This document shows, piece by piece, positions 1-6,189 of a stretch of DNA of 11,058 nt. A program made the position numbers and the translations under genes. The notes beneath the pieces are model-generated. The model was not told the origin of the DNA, made no database searches, and saw nothing but the letters and a program-made list of their open reading frames with translations. How positions within the stretch are numbered: position 1 is the stretch's first letter; the number at the start of each line of letters is the position of its first letter. This stretch comes from Candidatus Bathyarchaeota archaeon (GTDB lineage Archaea; Thermoproteota; Bathyarchaeia; 40CM-2-53-6). Location: assembly GCA_005888675.1 (NCBI GenBank), contig VBBA01000089.1:1-11058 (forward strand). Reading direction: 5' to 3'.

Positions 1-269
1 ATCCGATGGACCCAAAGACTTTTTCCTAAGCCGAGTCCTCCTTTCCTACTGCCAGCCTTCTTCCGCCTGCCCATCCGTTCTCTAGCCCGTCCTCGACTCA
101 CTCCCTTTTTCGGAAGTGCACGAATCCGACCTTCTCTAATCAAAGTGGCTATTTCCTGTCGCGTGATAGCTGACCCAACTCGGTCGCCTTCTTCAGGGTC
201 AATCCATACTCTGGTTTCGCCGGCTTTCAGTAAACTAGCAGCTATCCGTCGTTGACTACGAAGGCTCAC
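1..269 (-). CDS. rpl19e: 50S ribosomal protein eL19, 5' part (runs off left edge)
   Basis: Large-subunit protein of archaea and eukaryotes that binds 23S rRNA; bacteria lack this family. The frame starts at GTG 269 with MSLRSQRRIAASLL, followed by family hallmarks TRVWIDPEE (residues about 24-32), AITRQEI, LIREGRIRALPKKGVSRGRAR and the basic GSRKGG stretch near residue 72. 89 codons are present and the frame is still open at base 1. The start overlaps the eL32 stop as GTGA, and a GAGGAG Shine-Dalgarno at 278-283 sits 8 nt upstream, which supports this start and coupled translation. The stretch between GSRKG and the conserved Trp is about three residues shorter than I recall for the family, with an unusual GLGLGKSL sequence, but WVHR resumes in frame, so I do not call a frameshift. 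Identity is secure. Confidence 0.93.
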   Translation of the reverse strand, partial: MSLRSQRRIAASLLKAGETRVWIDPEEGDRVGSAITRQEIATLIREGRIRALPKKGVSRGRARERMGRRKKAGSRKGGLGLGKSLWVHR

Positions 270-799
270 TTGTTACTCTCCTCTTCTGATTCTTCTTTCG
301 CGCTGATCGTTCGAGTTTCTGTATCGTCTTCAGCCGCAGAATTTGTTTCCTCCTCCTCCGTAATAGAGGCTGATTCTACATCAGGCTGCTCGACTCCATT
401 CGTTTCGGACCCGACATTGGGCTCTCTTTCTGGAAGGGCTTCCTCGACCGGTCTCGTTGCTGGTTCCATTGTTCCTGGATTAGCTATCTTGACCTTCAGC
501 TGGCGAGCCTTCTCTAGGAAAATAAGTCGCTTCTTTTCGCCGAGCTGGTGACTGAAACGGACAATGTGTTTCTTTGAATCGATCCCGTCAAAGTCTTTCT
601 CCTGCTTGACTAGCCTTTCTTCTAACCCGCTAGGGTGTAATCCTCGAATTGATCCTTCTGTTCTGAATCCCACGTTTGGCTTTCTTGGCCAACCGCTAAC
701 CTCTAGCCTAATTCTACTCGTGCCGCCTCTGGGTCTTCGCCAGGCTGGTTTGACCCTTTTGAGTCTCCAGCTCTCTTGACGTTTGAAGCGTCTCGCCAA
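266..799 (-). CDS. rpl32e: 50S ribosomal protein eL32 with long acidic C-terminal tail
   Basis: Large-subunit rRNA-binding protein found in archaea and eukaryotes. Residues 1-108 form the family core: RFKRQESWRLKRVKPAWRRP at the N-terminus, then GWPRKPNVGFRT, IRGLHPSG (51-58) and a C-terminal basic strand. Residues from about 112 to 177 are an added tail rich in Glu, Asp, Ser and Thr (runs such as TEEEE and EESEEE), making the protein roughly 50 residues longer than the core. The start is TTG 799, 3 nt after the uL6 stop; it places the conserved FKRQESW motif at the expected N-terminal position. The gene ends in an overlap with the eL19 GTG. The core assignment is certain; the role of the tail is unknown. 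Confidence 0.95.
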   Translation of the reverse strand: MARRFKRQESWRLKRVKPAWRRPRGGTSRIRLEVSGWPRKPNVGFRTEGSIRGLHPSGLEERLVKQEKDFDGIDSKKHIVRFSHQLGEKKRLIFLEKARQLKVKIANPGTMEPATRPVEEALPEREPNVGSETNGVEQPDVESASITEEEETNSAAEDDTETRTISAKEESEEESNK

Positions 800-802
800 A
801 TC

Positions 803-1387
803 CTATTTCTTTCCTCCCTTCTTCTCCTCAACCGCTCCTTTCAGTGAACCTTTGCCGGAGATGTATATCCCGTCAAGAAACACTCTGAGATCCTTTTTCT
901 TGATTTTGGTGGCATTCTGAATATTTGCCGCAGTCTGGCTGACGCTCGCAAGGCTTGATCCTTCGACGACAACATCTTCGCCTTTAACAGTCACCTTCAC
1001 GTTCTCCAGTATCTTCGCGTGTCTTGGGGTTTTCTCGCCTGTGAAGTTTTCTATCCTGACTTCCTTGTTCTTCTCATCTGCTTTTATCGTGACTGGGAAG
1101 TGGGCGTAGACGCTCTTGAGTTCGTACCTATACCCATCAGTCACGCCTTTGAGCATGTTGCGAATGTGTGCGGCCGCTGTGCCGAGCATTCCAAGTTCTC
1201 TCTTACGAGGCCAAATGGTTGTGATGACTATGCCATCGTCTTTCCGAGCGAGTGTCACGGGAAGGTGAGACAGGTCTTCCTCCAGAGTTCCTAGTGGACC
1301 GTTTACGCTTACTCGTCTTCCTTCTAGCCGCACAGTAACGTTCTCCGGAACTCGGACTGTGCGCTCGACGCTTTCTTGCCTAACCAT
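803..1387 (-). CDS. rpl6: 50S ribosomal protein uL6
   Basis: Universal large-subunit protein that binds 23S rRNA near the sarcin-ricin loop and the factor-binding site. The 194-residue product has the two tandem alpha/beta repeats of the family: VRVPENVTVRLEGRRVSVNG at 11-30, the GTAAAHIRNMLKGVTDGYRYEL segment at about 69-90, and a second repeat ending NATKIKKKDLRVFLDGIYIS. The Lys/Gly-rich end (EEKKGGKK) is typical of archaeal forms. The start is ATG 1387. It follows uS8 by 33 nt, a comparatively long gap here, filled by a 9-bp tandem repeat and a GAGGAG motif. Archaeal-type identity is clear. Confidence 0.96.
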   Translation of the reverse strand: MVRQESVERTVRVPENVTVRLEGRRVSVNGPLGTLEEDLSHLPVTLARKDDGIVITTIWPRKRELGMLGTAAAHIRNMLKGVTDGYRYELKSVYAHFPVTIKADEKNKEVRIENFTGEKTPRHAKILENVKVTVKGEDVVVEGSSLASVSQTAANIQNATKIKKKDLRVFLDGIYISGKGSLKGAVEEKKGGKK

Positions 1388-1399
1388 GGCTCTCGAAAT

Positions 1400-1420
1400 C
1401 TCCTCTATTCCCTCTATTCC
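1400..1420 (-). promoter_or_regulatory. Repeat-built ribosome binding site for uL6
   Basis: Read on the minus strand, the uS8-uL6 gap begins with two perfect copies of GGAATAGAG (1412-1420 and 1403-1411), followed by GGAGA. This gives three closely spaced purine-rich SD-like cores; the last, GAGGAG at 1400-1405, lies 12 nt before the uL6 ATG. The pattern is visible directly; ribosome binding is inferred. Confidence 0.5.
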
Positions 1421-1804
1421 CTAGAAGACGTAGCCTAGGAGTTGGCCTCCGATGTTTTGATCTTTCGCTTCCTTGTGCGCCATTACACCCTTAGCCGTGG
1501 TGAGGATGAGTATCCCGACATCCCTAGATGGTAGGTATTGCTTTCCCCACTTTTCCAAGTCTTCGACTGTGGCTGAGAATCTCGGACGAACGCTGCCACA
1601 ATCGTTGACTCTTCCTAAGAGTTGGATCTTGAACTTGCCGCCTCGTCCGTCATCAACGAACTCGAACTCCCCTACGTAGCCGTACTTTTGCATCACTCTC
1701 AATACGTGACCCATTAGCTTCGAGGCCGGGTAGACTATGCATTCGTGCTTGTGTCGCTCTTCGTTATTGAGGATCGAAGAGAACATGTTAGATATTGGCT
1801 CCAT
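1421..1804 (-). CDS. rps8: 30S ribosomal protein uS8
   Basis: Universal small-subunit protein that binds the central domain of 16S rRNA and is needed for platform assembly. The 127-residue product shows the N-terminal helix region PISNMFSSILNNEERHK, the middle YGYVGEFEFVDDGRGGKFKIQLLGRVNDCG segment, and the C-terminal RNA-binding part with LPSRDVGILILTTAKGVMAHKEA and the archaeal ending GGQLLGYVF. The start ATG 1804 is 19 nt after the uS14 stop; no other in-frame start lies nearby. The N-terminus is slightly divergent from the usual form, but length and motifs fit. The downstream uL6 gene is in the same reading frame, separated by one TAG and 11 codons. Confidence 0.96.
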   Translation of the reverse strand: MEPISNMFSSILNNEERHKHECIVYPASKLMGHVLRVMQKYGYVGEFEFVDDGRGGKFKIQLLGRVNDCGSVRPRFSATVEDLEKWGKQYLPSRDVGILILTTAKGVMAHKEAKDQNIGGQLLGYVF

Positions 1805-1823
1805 CAGATCATCAAATCCATTT

Positions 1824-1988
1824 TCACGAGTACTTCTTGAACCCTAGGCTCTCAGCTACTTCCCTGAAGCATTGACGACAGAAGTTTAGCCCGTATTTTC
1901 TTATCACTGGGCCTGTTTGACCGCATCGTTTGCATGGTCTGCTTCCCTTGCCATATTTTCGTATCTTCTTTGGCTTGATCTTTGCCAT
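1824..1988 (-). CDS. rps14: 30S ribosomal protein uS14, zinc-binding short form
   Basis: Small-subunit protein of the 30S head that contacts 16S rRNA and neighbours uS3 and uS10. The 54-residue product reads MAKIKPKKIRKYGKGSRPCK, then RCGQTGPVIRKYGLNFCRQC and FREVAESLGFKKYS. It has two CxxC pairs (C19/C22 and C37/C40), the four-cysteine zinc ribbon of the short archaeal/eukaryotic type, and the family ending CRQCFRE...GFKKY. The start is ATG 1988, 7 nt after the uL5 stop; the TGA is at 1824-1826. It sits exactly where archaeal spc operons carry uS14, between uL5 and uS8. The gene is short enough to be missed by length-filtered ORF calling. Confidence 0.95.
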   Translation of the reverse strand: MAKIKPKKIRKYGKGSRPCKRCGQTGPVIRKYGLNFCRQCFREVAESLGFKKYS

Positions 1989-1995
1989 TATTTTC

Positions 1996-2556
1996 TCAAC
2001 CTACGACCTGTATTGGGTAGTTGGACTGGATGAAGTTGATCGCTTCTTCCTGTATGACTCTGTGGGACTTGCTAATCCTTGCAGGCCTTATAGATTTCCT
2101 CTTGATCCTATAGCCCGGTCGTTCCAAAGTGACGTGCACTGTGGCTCCGAATATCCCGAGCTCAGGGATATACTTGGTCCCGGGTATTTCGATGTGTTCC
2201 TTTATGCCGAAGCTGAAGTTTCCGTAATTATCGAAGCAAGTCTTGTTGACTTTGTTGGAAACTGCTTCTAAGGCTCTCTTTAGGAATTCTCCTGCCTCAT
2301 CTCGCCTTAGAGTGACGACTGTCGCGATGGGCTCTCCCTTTCGAACGTTAAAGTCCTTGACGGATTTGCGGGCTCGCTTCGTAGCGGGCGTCTTGTTAGT
2401 CAGTTGGTTGAGGACTTTTTTGGCCCTCTCTAGGGGATCACCGGACTTTCCTGTAGCTATGTTGAGAGTTAGCTTGCCAATCCTTACAGCCCGCATCGGA
2501 TTCGCGTCCCTTTCTGTATCTTCAACAGTCTTGCCTGGGATTGTTGTCAATGTCAT
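1996..2556 (-). CDS. rpl5: 50S ribosomal protein uL5
   Basis: Universal large-subunit protein that binds 5S rRNA and forms part of the central protuberance, contacting the P-site tRNA. The 186-residue product contains the archaeal core NPMRAVRIGKLTLNIATGKSGD (about 19-40), TPATKRARKSVKDFNVRKGEPI, LKRALEAVSNKV, and the C-terminal FSFGIKEHIEIPGTKY, GATVHVTLERPGYRIKRK region. The start ATG 2556 is backed by an AGGTGA Shine-Dalgarno at 2563-2568 that overlaps the eS4 stop codon. The length is normal for archaea and nothing looks broken. Confidence 0.97.
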   Translation of the reverse strand: MTLTTIPGKTVEDTERDANPMRAVRIGKLTLNIATGKSGDPLERAKKVLNQLTNKTPATKRARKSVKDFNVRKGEPIATVVTLRRDEAGEFLKRALEAVSNKVNKTCFDNYGNFSFGIKEHIEIPGTKYIPELGIFGATVHVTLERPGYRIKRKSIRPARISKSHRVIQEEAINFIQSNYPIQVVG

Positions 2557-2562
2557 CTTCGC

Positions 2563-2568
2563 TCACCT
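2563..2568 (-). promoter_or_regulatory. Shine-Dalgarno AGGTGA of uL5, overlapping eS4 stop
   Basis: On the minus strand AGGTGA lies 6 nt before the uL5 ATG and matches the expected anti-SD sequence at archaeal 16S 3' ends. Its first bases are part of the eS4 TAG, so initiation of uL5 is probably coupled to termination of eS4. Confidence 0.7.
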
Positions 2569-3307
2569 ATCCTAATTTCACGAGGGGCATTTCTGCTCCG
2601 ATTGGCATGACATAATCAGCAGGCGTATCGAACGTCTCATTCTCTGCCTCTAACCTTACCATTTTTCGTCTCGCGTAGGTTCCCGGGGTTATTTGGGCAA
2701 GTTTTCCGTAGGCGCCTTGGTTCCTGCCATCGGTGACTAGGGCTATAGTGCCTGGTTGAAAGGAGATCACACGGATCACCTTCTGATCGGGGATCGAGAG
2801 TTGAAGTGAACTTCCGACTCTAATGTCCTGTTCGGATTTTTGCCTCTGCTCTTTACCGTAGAGTAAGGTCCGTCCATCGTGTAGACTAAGCTGGCGGCCC
2901 CCTTGCCTGACAGTGCTCTTTCCGGTCACTTTGCAAAGTTTGTATTTTGCCTCGTTCTCAGTTATCGGTGTGAGTTGTAGTCCACCTCCTCGCTTTGGCA
3001 ATACTCGGAAGATCTGATTGGCCCCTTCTATCTGGACGACATCCATCAATCCAACGGGAAATCGGTGATCTCTACGAACCACCCCGTCAACTCTAACATG
3101 GTCAGAGTCGATGATTCGTTTCGCTTCGTGAGCAGTTTTCGCGTATCCTAGAATATCTCTCAATAGAAGTACGAGGGGGAGACTTTTCTCGCGCGCGTGC
3201 GGGCCCGGCCTAGTCATTGGGGCCCAAGTCTCTTCTTTACGATGTAGAGGCCAGAAGCCGGGCGATGGTTCGCGCTTCAGCTGTCTTGAGCCGGCCTTTC
3301 TTCCCAT
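2567..3307 (-). CDS. rps4e: 30S ribosomal protein eS4
   Basis: Small-subunit protein of archaea and eukaryotes, unrelated in overall fold to bacterial uS4 apart from the S4 RNA-binding domain. The 246-residue product shows the N-terminal motif GSRQLKREPSPGFWPLHRKE (6-25), an S4-type RNA-binding domain at about 43-105 (PLVLLLRDILGYAKTAHEAKR, VRVDGVVRRDHRFPVGLMDVV), the central eS4 domain, and a KOW-like segment at about 186-215 (GTIALVTDGRNQGAYGKL). The start ATG 3307 follows the uL24 TAG with no intervening base, and AGGAGG at 3316-3321 is an excellent SD. Length and order are normal for archaea. Confidence 0.97.
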   Translation of the reverse strand: MGRKAGSRQLKREPSPGFWPLHRKEETWAPMTRPGPHAREKSLPLVLLLRDILGYAKTAHEAKRIIDSDHVRVDGVVRRDHRFPVGLMDVVQIEGANQIFRVLPKRGGGLQLTPITENEAKYKLCKVTGKSTVRQGGRQLSLHDGRTLLYGKEQRQKSEQDIRVGSSLQLSIPDQKVIRVISFQPGTIALVTDGRNQGAYGKLAQITPGTYARRKMVRLEAENETFDTPADYVMPIGAEMPLVKLG

Positions 3308-3676
3308 CTAGGCTGCCTCCTCGGTATCCCTATCCCTTGCGGTTTTGGCCTTGTCTTCAAGGAGGCTGCTTCTCCATTTGTCGGAGAGGTTGAGGTTTGT
3401 GAGTATCACTTTGCTCGCGTGGACCGAAAGACGGGAAGATTTCCCCCCCGCGGTTTTTTCACGGGTCATTCCTTCGACAAAGACCCTAGAGTGTGTTCTG
3501 TCTATCGTGTCTACCTTGCCCTCGAGCCCGGCGAATTCCCCCCGTAGCACCCTGACGCTGTCTCCTTTTCTGATGGGGACTGCGCGCGTGCTGTACCTAG
3601 TTTTCAGATCGTCTGCTAGATGGGCAGACACCCGTCTCTTTTGTGATGAAGGATCATTTCTTGATTGTCGATTCAT
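3308..3676 (-). CDS. rpl24: 50S ribosomal protein uL24
   Basis: Large-subunit assembly-initiator protein that binds domain I of 23S rRNA near the exit tunnel. The 122-residue product has the KOW motif at about 36-62 (RKGDSVRVLRGEFAGLEGKV) followed by VFVEGMTREKTAGGKSS and VHASKVILTNLNLSDKWR, the archaeal/eukaryotic form. The N-terminal extension SSQKRRVSAHL, ahead of the KOW domain, is also typical of the archaeal type. The C-terminus is short and charged (DRDTEEAA), and its Glu-Glu codons supply the SD for eS4. The start ATG 3676 lies 3 nt after the uL14 stop with no clear SD of its own, so translation is probably coupled. Confidence 0.96.
   Translation of the reverse strand: MNRQSRNDPSSQKRRVSAHLADDLKTRYSTRAVPIRKGDSVRVLRGEFAGLEGKVDTIDRTHSRVFVEGMTREKTAGGKSSRLSVHASKVILTNLNLSDKWRSSLLEDKAKTARDRDTEEAA
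3316..3321 (-). promoter_or_regulatory. Shine-Dalgarno AGGAGG of eS4 inside uL24
   Basis: AGGAGG on the minus strand lies 8 nt before the eS4 ATG and is encoded by the Glu codons at the end of uL24. It fixes the eS4 start and indicates active translation initiation at an abutting gene junction. Confidence 0.7.
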
Positions 3677-3679
3677 CGT

Positions 3680-4117
3680 CTATATCACAGTGCTCGCTAG
3701 ATTTGCAACCCTTGGCCAGCGTTCTGCCGCCTCTTTGGCCACGGGGCCTCTTATTTCCGTGCCCTTAAGTTCGCCTTCCGGCGTCATGATCACAGCTGCG
3801 TTATCCTCAAAGGTCAGTCTCGTCCCGTCGGGCCTTCTTACTGCCCGAACCTGTCGAACTACAACCGCCGGAAAGACTATCTTGCGTAGATCTGGCGCTC
3901 CTTTTGCCACAGACACCATTATCATGTCTCCGACGCAAGCGGCTGGTTTTCGCCTCAAGCGGCCACGATAACCTCGGACGTTGATTAGCTTCAATTCTTT
4001 TGCGCCGGTATTGTCCGCACAGACGAGCCTCGATCCTATTGGCAGACCGCGGGCGATCCTTGGGCGGTACTCGACCATCCCCCTTGCGCTTACGGCTCTC
4101 GTCTTCGGTGCTGGCAA
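3680..4117 (-). CDS. rpl14: 50S ribosomal protein uL14
   Basis: Universal large-subunit protein at the subunit interface, where it forms bridges with 16S rRNA and the docking site for the anti-association factor aIF6. The 145-residue product carries GSRLVCADNTGAKELKLINV (28-47), a basic KPAACVGDMIMVSVAKGAP segment, VVVRQVRAVRRPDGTRLTFE, and the signature NAAVIMTPEGELKGTEIRGP (106-125). The start is taken as TTG 4117, one base after the uS17 stop, because archaeal forms have a short leader before the ARGM element; an alternative ATG at codon 14 would give a 132-residue protein. Identity is certain; the start is likely but not proven. Confidence 0.96.
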   Translation of the reverse strand: MPAPKTRAVSARGMVEYRPRIARGLPIGSRLVCADNTGAKELKLINVRGYRGRLRRKPAACVGDMIMVSVAKGAPDLRKIVFPAVVVRQVRAVRRPDGTRLTFEDNAAVIMTPEGELKGTEIRGPVAKEAAERWPRVANLASTVI

Positions 4118-4118
4118 T

Positions 4119-4457
4119 CTAGGCTGAAGATCCTCCCACTTTTTCGACCACGACGAAGTTGACTTCTTTGCTGAGTGGTCTGCACTCGGCTATAGTCACC
4201 TTGTCGCCAGTCACGGCTGCGATGCAAGGTGGATTGTGGGCGAGCATTTTGCCGCGCCTTCTCTCGTACCTAATGTATTTTGGGTAGTAGTGGAGATAAT
4301 TGCGTTCTATGGAAACGGTCCGGGGAGTTTTGGAGGATGCGACTACGCCTTCGAATATTCTTCCTCTAACCGAGACCTTACCGTGGTAGGGGCAGAGCAC
4401 GTCGTTGCAACCCGCCTTGGGAGGCTTAGCGTCGAGTCCGATGTTTCTTACTACCAT
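4119..4457 (-). CDS. rps17: 30S ribosomal protein uS17
   Basis: Small-subunit primary binder of the 5' domain of 16S rRNA with an OB fold. The 112-residue product has the archaeal/eukaryotic N-terminal segment CNDVLCPYHGKVSVRGRIFE (17-36), then SSKTPRTVSIERNYLHYYPK, YIRYERRRGKMLAHNPPCIA and GDKVTIAECRPLSKEVNFVV. The two cysteines flanking VLCPYHG are usual in this clade. The start ATG 4457 lies inside the 3' end of rnp1, so the two genes overlap by 7 nt (4451-4457), a sign of translational coupling. A GAGG element in the rnp1 end precedes the ATG. Confidence 0.96.
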   Translation of the reverse strand: MVVRNIGLDAKPPKAGCNDVLCPYHGKVSVRGRIFEGVVASSKTPRTVSIERNYLHYYPKYIRYERRRGKMLAHNPPCIAAVTGDKVTIAECRPLSKEVNFVVVEKVGGSSA

Positions 4458-4732
4458 TTTCCAATTCCTCTCTTGACCCTATCCTCTGGACGATATCGAA
4501 CTGTTTCTCCCTCTACCGCTACTGACTGGTTGCTTGGTAGCTGTACGAGAAAGCTTGATTTTTCCTTGGCGACTTTGAGCGATCGATGATCGGTGCGGAT
4601 TGTGAGCATATTCCTAGACTCATCTTCCACTTTTCCGGTTACTCCGCATATTCCAGGATCCGAGGCGGATAATACCTTGACTCTGAGGCCTATCCATTCA
4701 TGTGCTCTAATCGTGCTGGGATCAATAGGCAT
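4451..4732 (-). CDS. rnp1: Ribonuclease P protein component 1 (Rpp29/Pop4 family)
   Basis: Protein subunit of archaeal RNase P, which removes 5' leaders from pre-tRNA together with the catalytic RNA; Rpp29 has an Sm-like beta-barrel and pairs with Rpp21. The 93-residue product has the N-terminal HEWIGLRVKVLSASDPGICG segment (11-30), the beta-barrel sequence VTGKVEDESRNMLTIRTD and the C-terminal RYRPEDRVKRG typical of the family. Its place between uL29 and uS17 is the conserved archaeal location. The start ATG 4732 is 4 nt after the uL29 stop, with a GGAGGAGGT element in the uL29 tail. It encodes no ribosomal protein but is co-transcribed with them, linking tRNA maturation to ribosome synthesis. 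Confidence 0.93.
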   Translation of the reverse strand: MPIDPSTIRAHEWIGLRVKVLSASDPGICGVTGKVEDESRNMLTIRTDHRSLKVAKEKSSFLVQLPSNQSVAVEGETVRYRPEDRVKRGIGKW

Positions 4733-4736
4733 CTGG

Positions 4737-4964
4737 TTATGCTACCTCCTCCTTTGCCAACGGTGCAACGGAGGTCTGGTTCAGCGCCGTTAGTAATCGT
4801 GCTATGGTTCGTCTGAGTTCTCGTATCCTAGCGGGGTTGTCAACGGTTCCGCCAGATTTGACTGAAGTCCGAAGTTGTGCAAGCTCTGCCCGGAGTTCTG
4901 TGACTCGCTTCCTCTTCTCCTCAGGAAGGAGCTGGTTCATCTCACGTTTCCTGAGTACTGGCAA
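4737..4964 (-). CDS. rpl29: 50S ribosomal protein uL29
   Basis: Small helical large-subunit protein near the exit tunnel, part of the docking site for SRP and chaperones. The 75-residue product is two long helices: LPEEKRKRVTELRAELAQLR (13-32) and PARIRELRRTIARLLTALN (44-62), joined by the SGGTVDN turn, as in the family. TTG 4964 is chosen as start because family members begin with a short LRxxE(I/M) segment, here PVLRKREM. This makes the gene overlap uS3 by 23 nt. An ATG at 4940 (codon 9), one base after the uS3 TGA, is a possible alternative that would give 67 residues and cut off that segment. Confidence 0.94.
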   Translation of the reverse strand: MPVLRKREMNQLLPEEKRKRVTELRAELAQLRTSVKSGGTVDNPARIRELRRTIARLLTALNQTSVAPLAKEEVA

Positions 4965-5715
4965 CTTCCTCTTGCTTCTCCTTTGCCTCTATCACGATTG
5001 GTGCGGCATCCTCCGCTTTCTCCTCGATTGACGGTGGCTCGCTTGTCGCTGTTTCTGATGCCGCCACAGCTGTTTCCGTTGCGACAGGTTTATCGCCGAT
5101 GGCTGCGGCTATCTGTGGGATTTCAGCTTTGATAACTGGATGATCGAAGACGTCGATATTAGGCGGGAGGATACGTACCTTAATCCCGAACAGTCCTTGT
5201 TTCAATTGAATGTCCTGTACCGCTTCTTTCACGTACTTCAGTACTGGCTCTCCTACTCTGGGCAGGTATCCGGCCTTGAACTTTTCATAACGTGATCTTT
5301 CAGTAGTTAACTTCCCACGGATCACAATTTCGACTCCGCTCGCACCTGACTCTAAGACCCGTTGTATTCCCCAGTAAGCGGCTCTGCGGAAGTGGACGCC
5401 TCGCTGTAATGCCATTGCTACTTGGGCGGCTATAACTTTGGGATCGAGTTCAGGAACGTCTATGGTGGCGACAGATAGTTGTGGGTTTTCGATGTTGAAT
5501 TTTTGCTCCAACAATTTGGTGAGATCTTTGATGCTCTGGCCTCTTCGTCCGATGACCATGCCTGGTTTTGCAGCGTAGATTACTACCCTGGTGCCGACCG
5601 GGCTTTTCGTAAGTTCGACATGGCTATACCCTGCACGTTTGAGTTCTTTGGCGAGATGCTCGTCGATCTCCAAGCGTCGCGAGGCGTCTTTTACAAAATA
5701 CTTGGTAACCGACAA
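4942..5715 (-). CDS. rps3: 30S ribosomal protein uS3 with acidic/alanine-rich tail
   Basis: Small-subunit head protein lining the mRNA entry channel. The 257-residue product has a type II KH domain with the GxxG-type loop PGMVIGRRGQSIKDLTK (51-67), then the archaeal LDPKVIAAQVAMALQRGVHF segment (90-109), RRAAYWGIQRVLESGASGVE, the RGKLTTERSRYEKFKAGYLP region and the core end at about 200 (KVRILPPNIDVFDHPVIKAE). Residues from about 207 onward form a tail rich in Ala, Glu, Thr and Ser with no ribosomal core motif. The start TTG 5715 has AGGAAG just upstream and lies 6 nt after the uL22 stop. The 3' end overlaps the uL29 start region. Confidence 0.96.
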   Translation of the reverse strand: MSVTKYFVKDASRRLEIDEHLAKELKRAGYSHVELTKSPVGTRVVIYAAKPGMVIGRRGQSIKDLTKLLEQKFNIENPQLSVATIDVPELDPKVIAAQVAMALQRGVHFRRAAYWGIQRVLESGASGVEIVIRGKLTTERSRYEKFKAGYLPRVGEPVLKYVKEAVQDIQLKQGLFGIKVRILPPNIDVFDHPVIKAEIPQIAAAIGDKPVATETAVAASETATSEPPSIEEKAEDAAPIVIEAKEKQEEVASTQET

Positions 5716-5721
5716 TTCTTC

Positions 5722-6189
5722 CTAATCGGCCTCGTAACCAACAATCTCAATATGCGTCATAACTCGACGTATAATGTCCGAACGCCCGAAGGCTCTTGGG
5801 TTGCGTTTTGCAACCGAGGGACCCTTTTGCGATGCGGCATGAATTATCCGGAGTCTTTCTGGATCCAGGTTCCGGAATTCCGCGTTAGCTTCAAGTTCTT
5901 CTAAGAGTCTTAGAAGTCTTCCGGCGGCCTTCTGTGGGAATCGTCCGGCGTACCAACCTTCGGCCATTTGCCTTCGGTGAGGTACTTCTTTCTTGAACCT
6001 CTTGTATGGAATGGCTTCCTTTTTCGCGATAACACGTTCAAGCAGTTCCTTGGCTTGTCCGATCCGCATTCCTCTAATTGTCCGACATATTTCGACCGCT
6101 GCTTTGGGGGATATTCGAAGTTCTCGTCCAGCAGCCTTTACAGTACGGTCGGGATCAAGGCCGCTGACGGAATATCCCAGTTCGGGCAT
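5722..6189 (-). CDS. rpl22: 50S ribosomal protein uL22, first gene of this operon segment
   Basis: Universal large-subunit protein whose beta hairpin lines the peptide exit tunnel. The 155-residue product begins with the archaeal motif ELGYSVSGLDPDRTVKAAGR (3-22), then ELRISPKAAVEICRTIRGM, AIPYKRFKKEVPHRR, GWYAGRFPQKAAGRLLRLLE, and ends with IHAASQKGPSVAKRNPRAFG and THIEIV. The start ATG 6189 fits the family N-terminus exactly. No SD is obvious, so a short-leader or leaderless mRNA is possible. No uS19 gene lies upstream, although it normally does; instead there is a divergent intergenic region, making this the likely operon head. Confidence 0.96.
   Translation of the reverse strand: MPELGYSVSGLDPDRTVKAAGRELRISPKAAVEICRTIRGMRIGQAKELLERVIAKKEAIPYKRFKKEVPHRRQMAEGWYAGRFPQKAAGRLLRLLEELEANAEFRNLDPERLRIIHAASQKGPSVAKRNPRAFGRSDIIRRVMTHIEIVGYEAD

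Noticed and set aside
1..60. Possible frameshift in eL19 around the GSRKGG stretch
   Set aside because: The spacing to the conserved Trp is short and the sequence unusual, but WVHR resumes in the same frame and other frames give no better match.
3345..3971. Long plus-strand open frame (208 codons) opposite uL24 and uL14
   Set aside because: It is antisense to two clearly identified ribosomal genes, crosses their junction and resembles no protein; it is a by-product of the coding strand's composition.
5479..5904. Plus-strand open frame opposite uS3 and uL22
   Set aside because: Antisense to strongly conserved ribosomal genes, without SD or recognisable domain.
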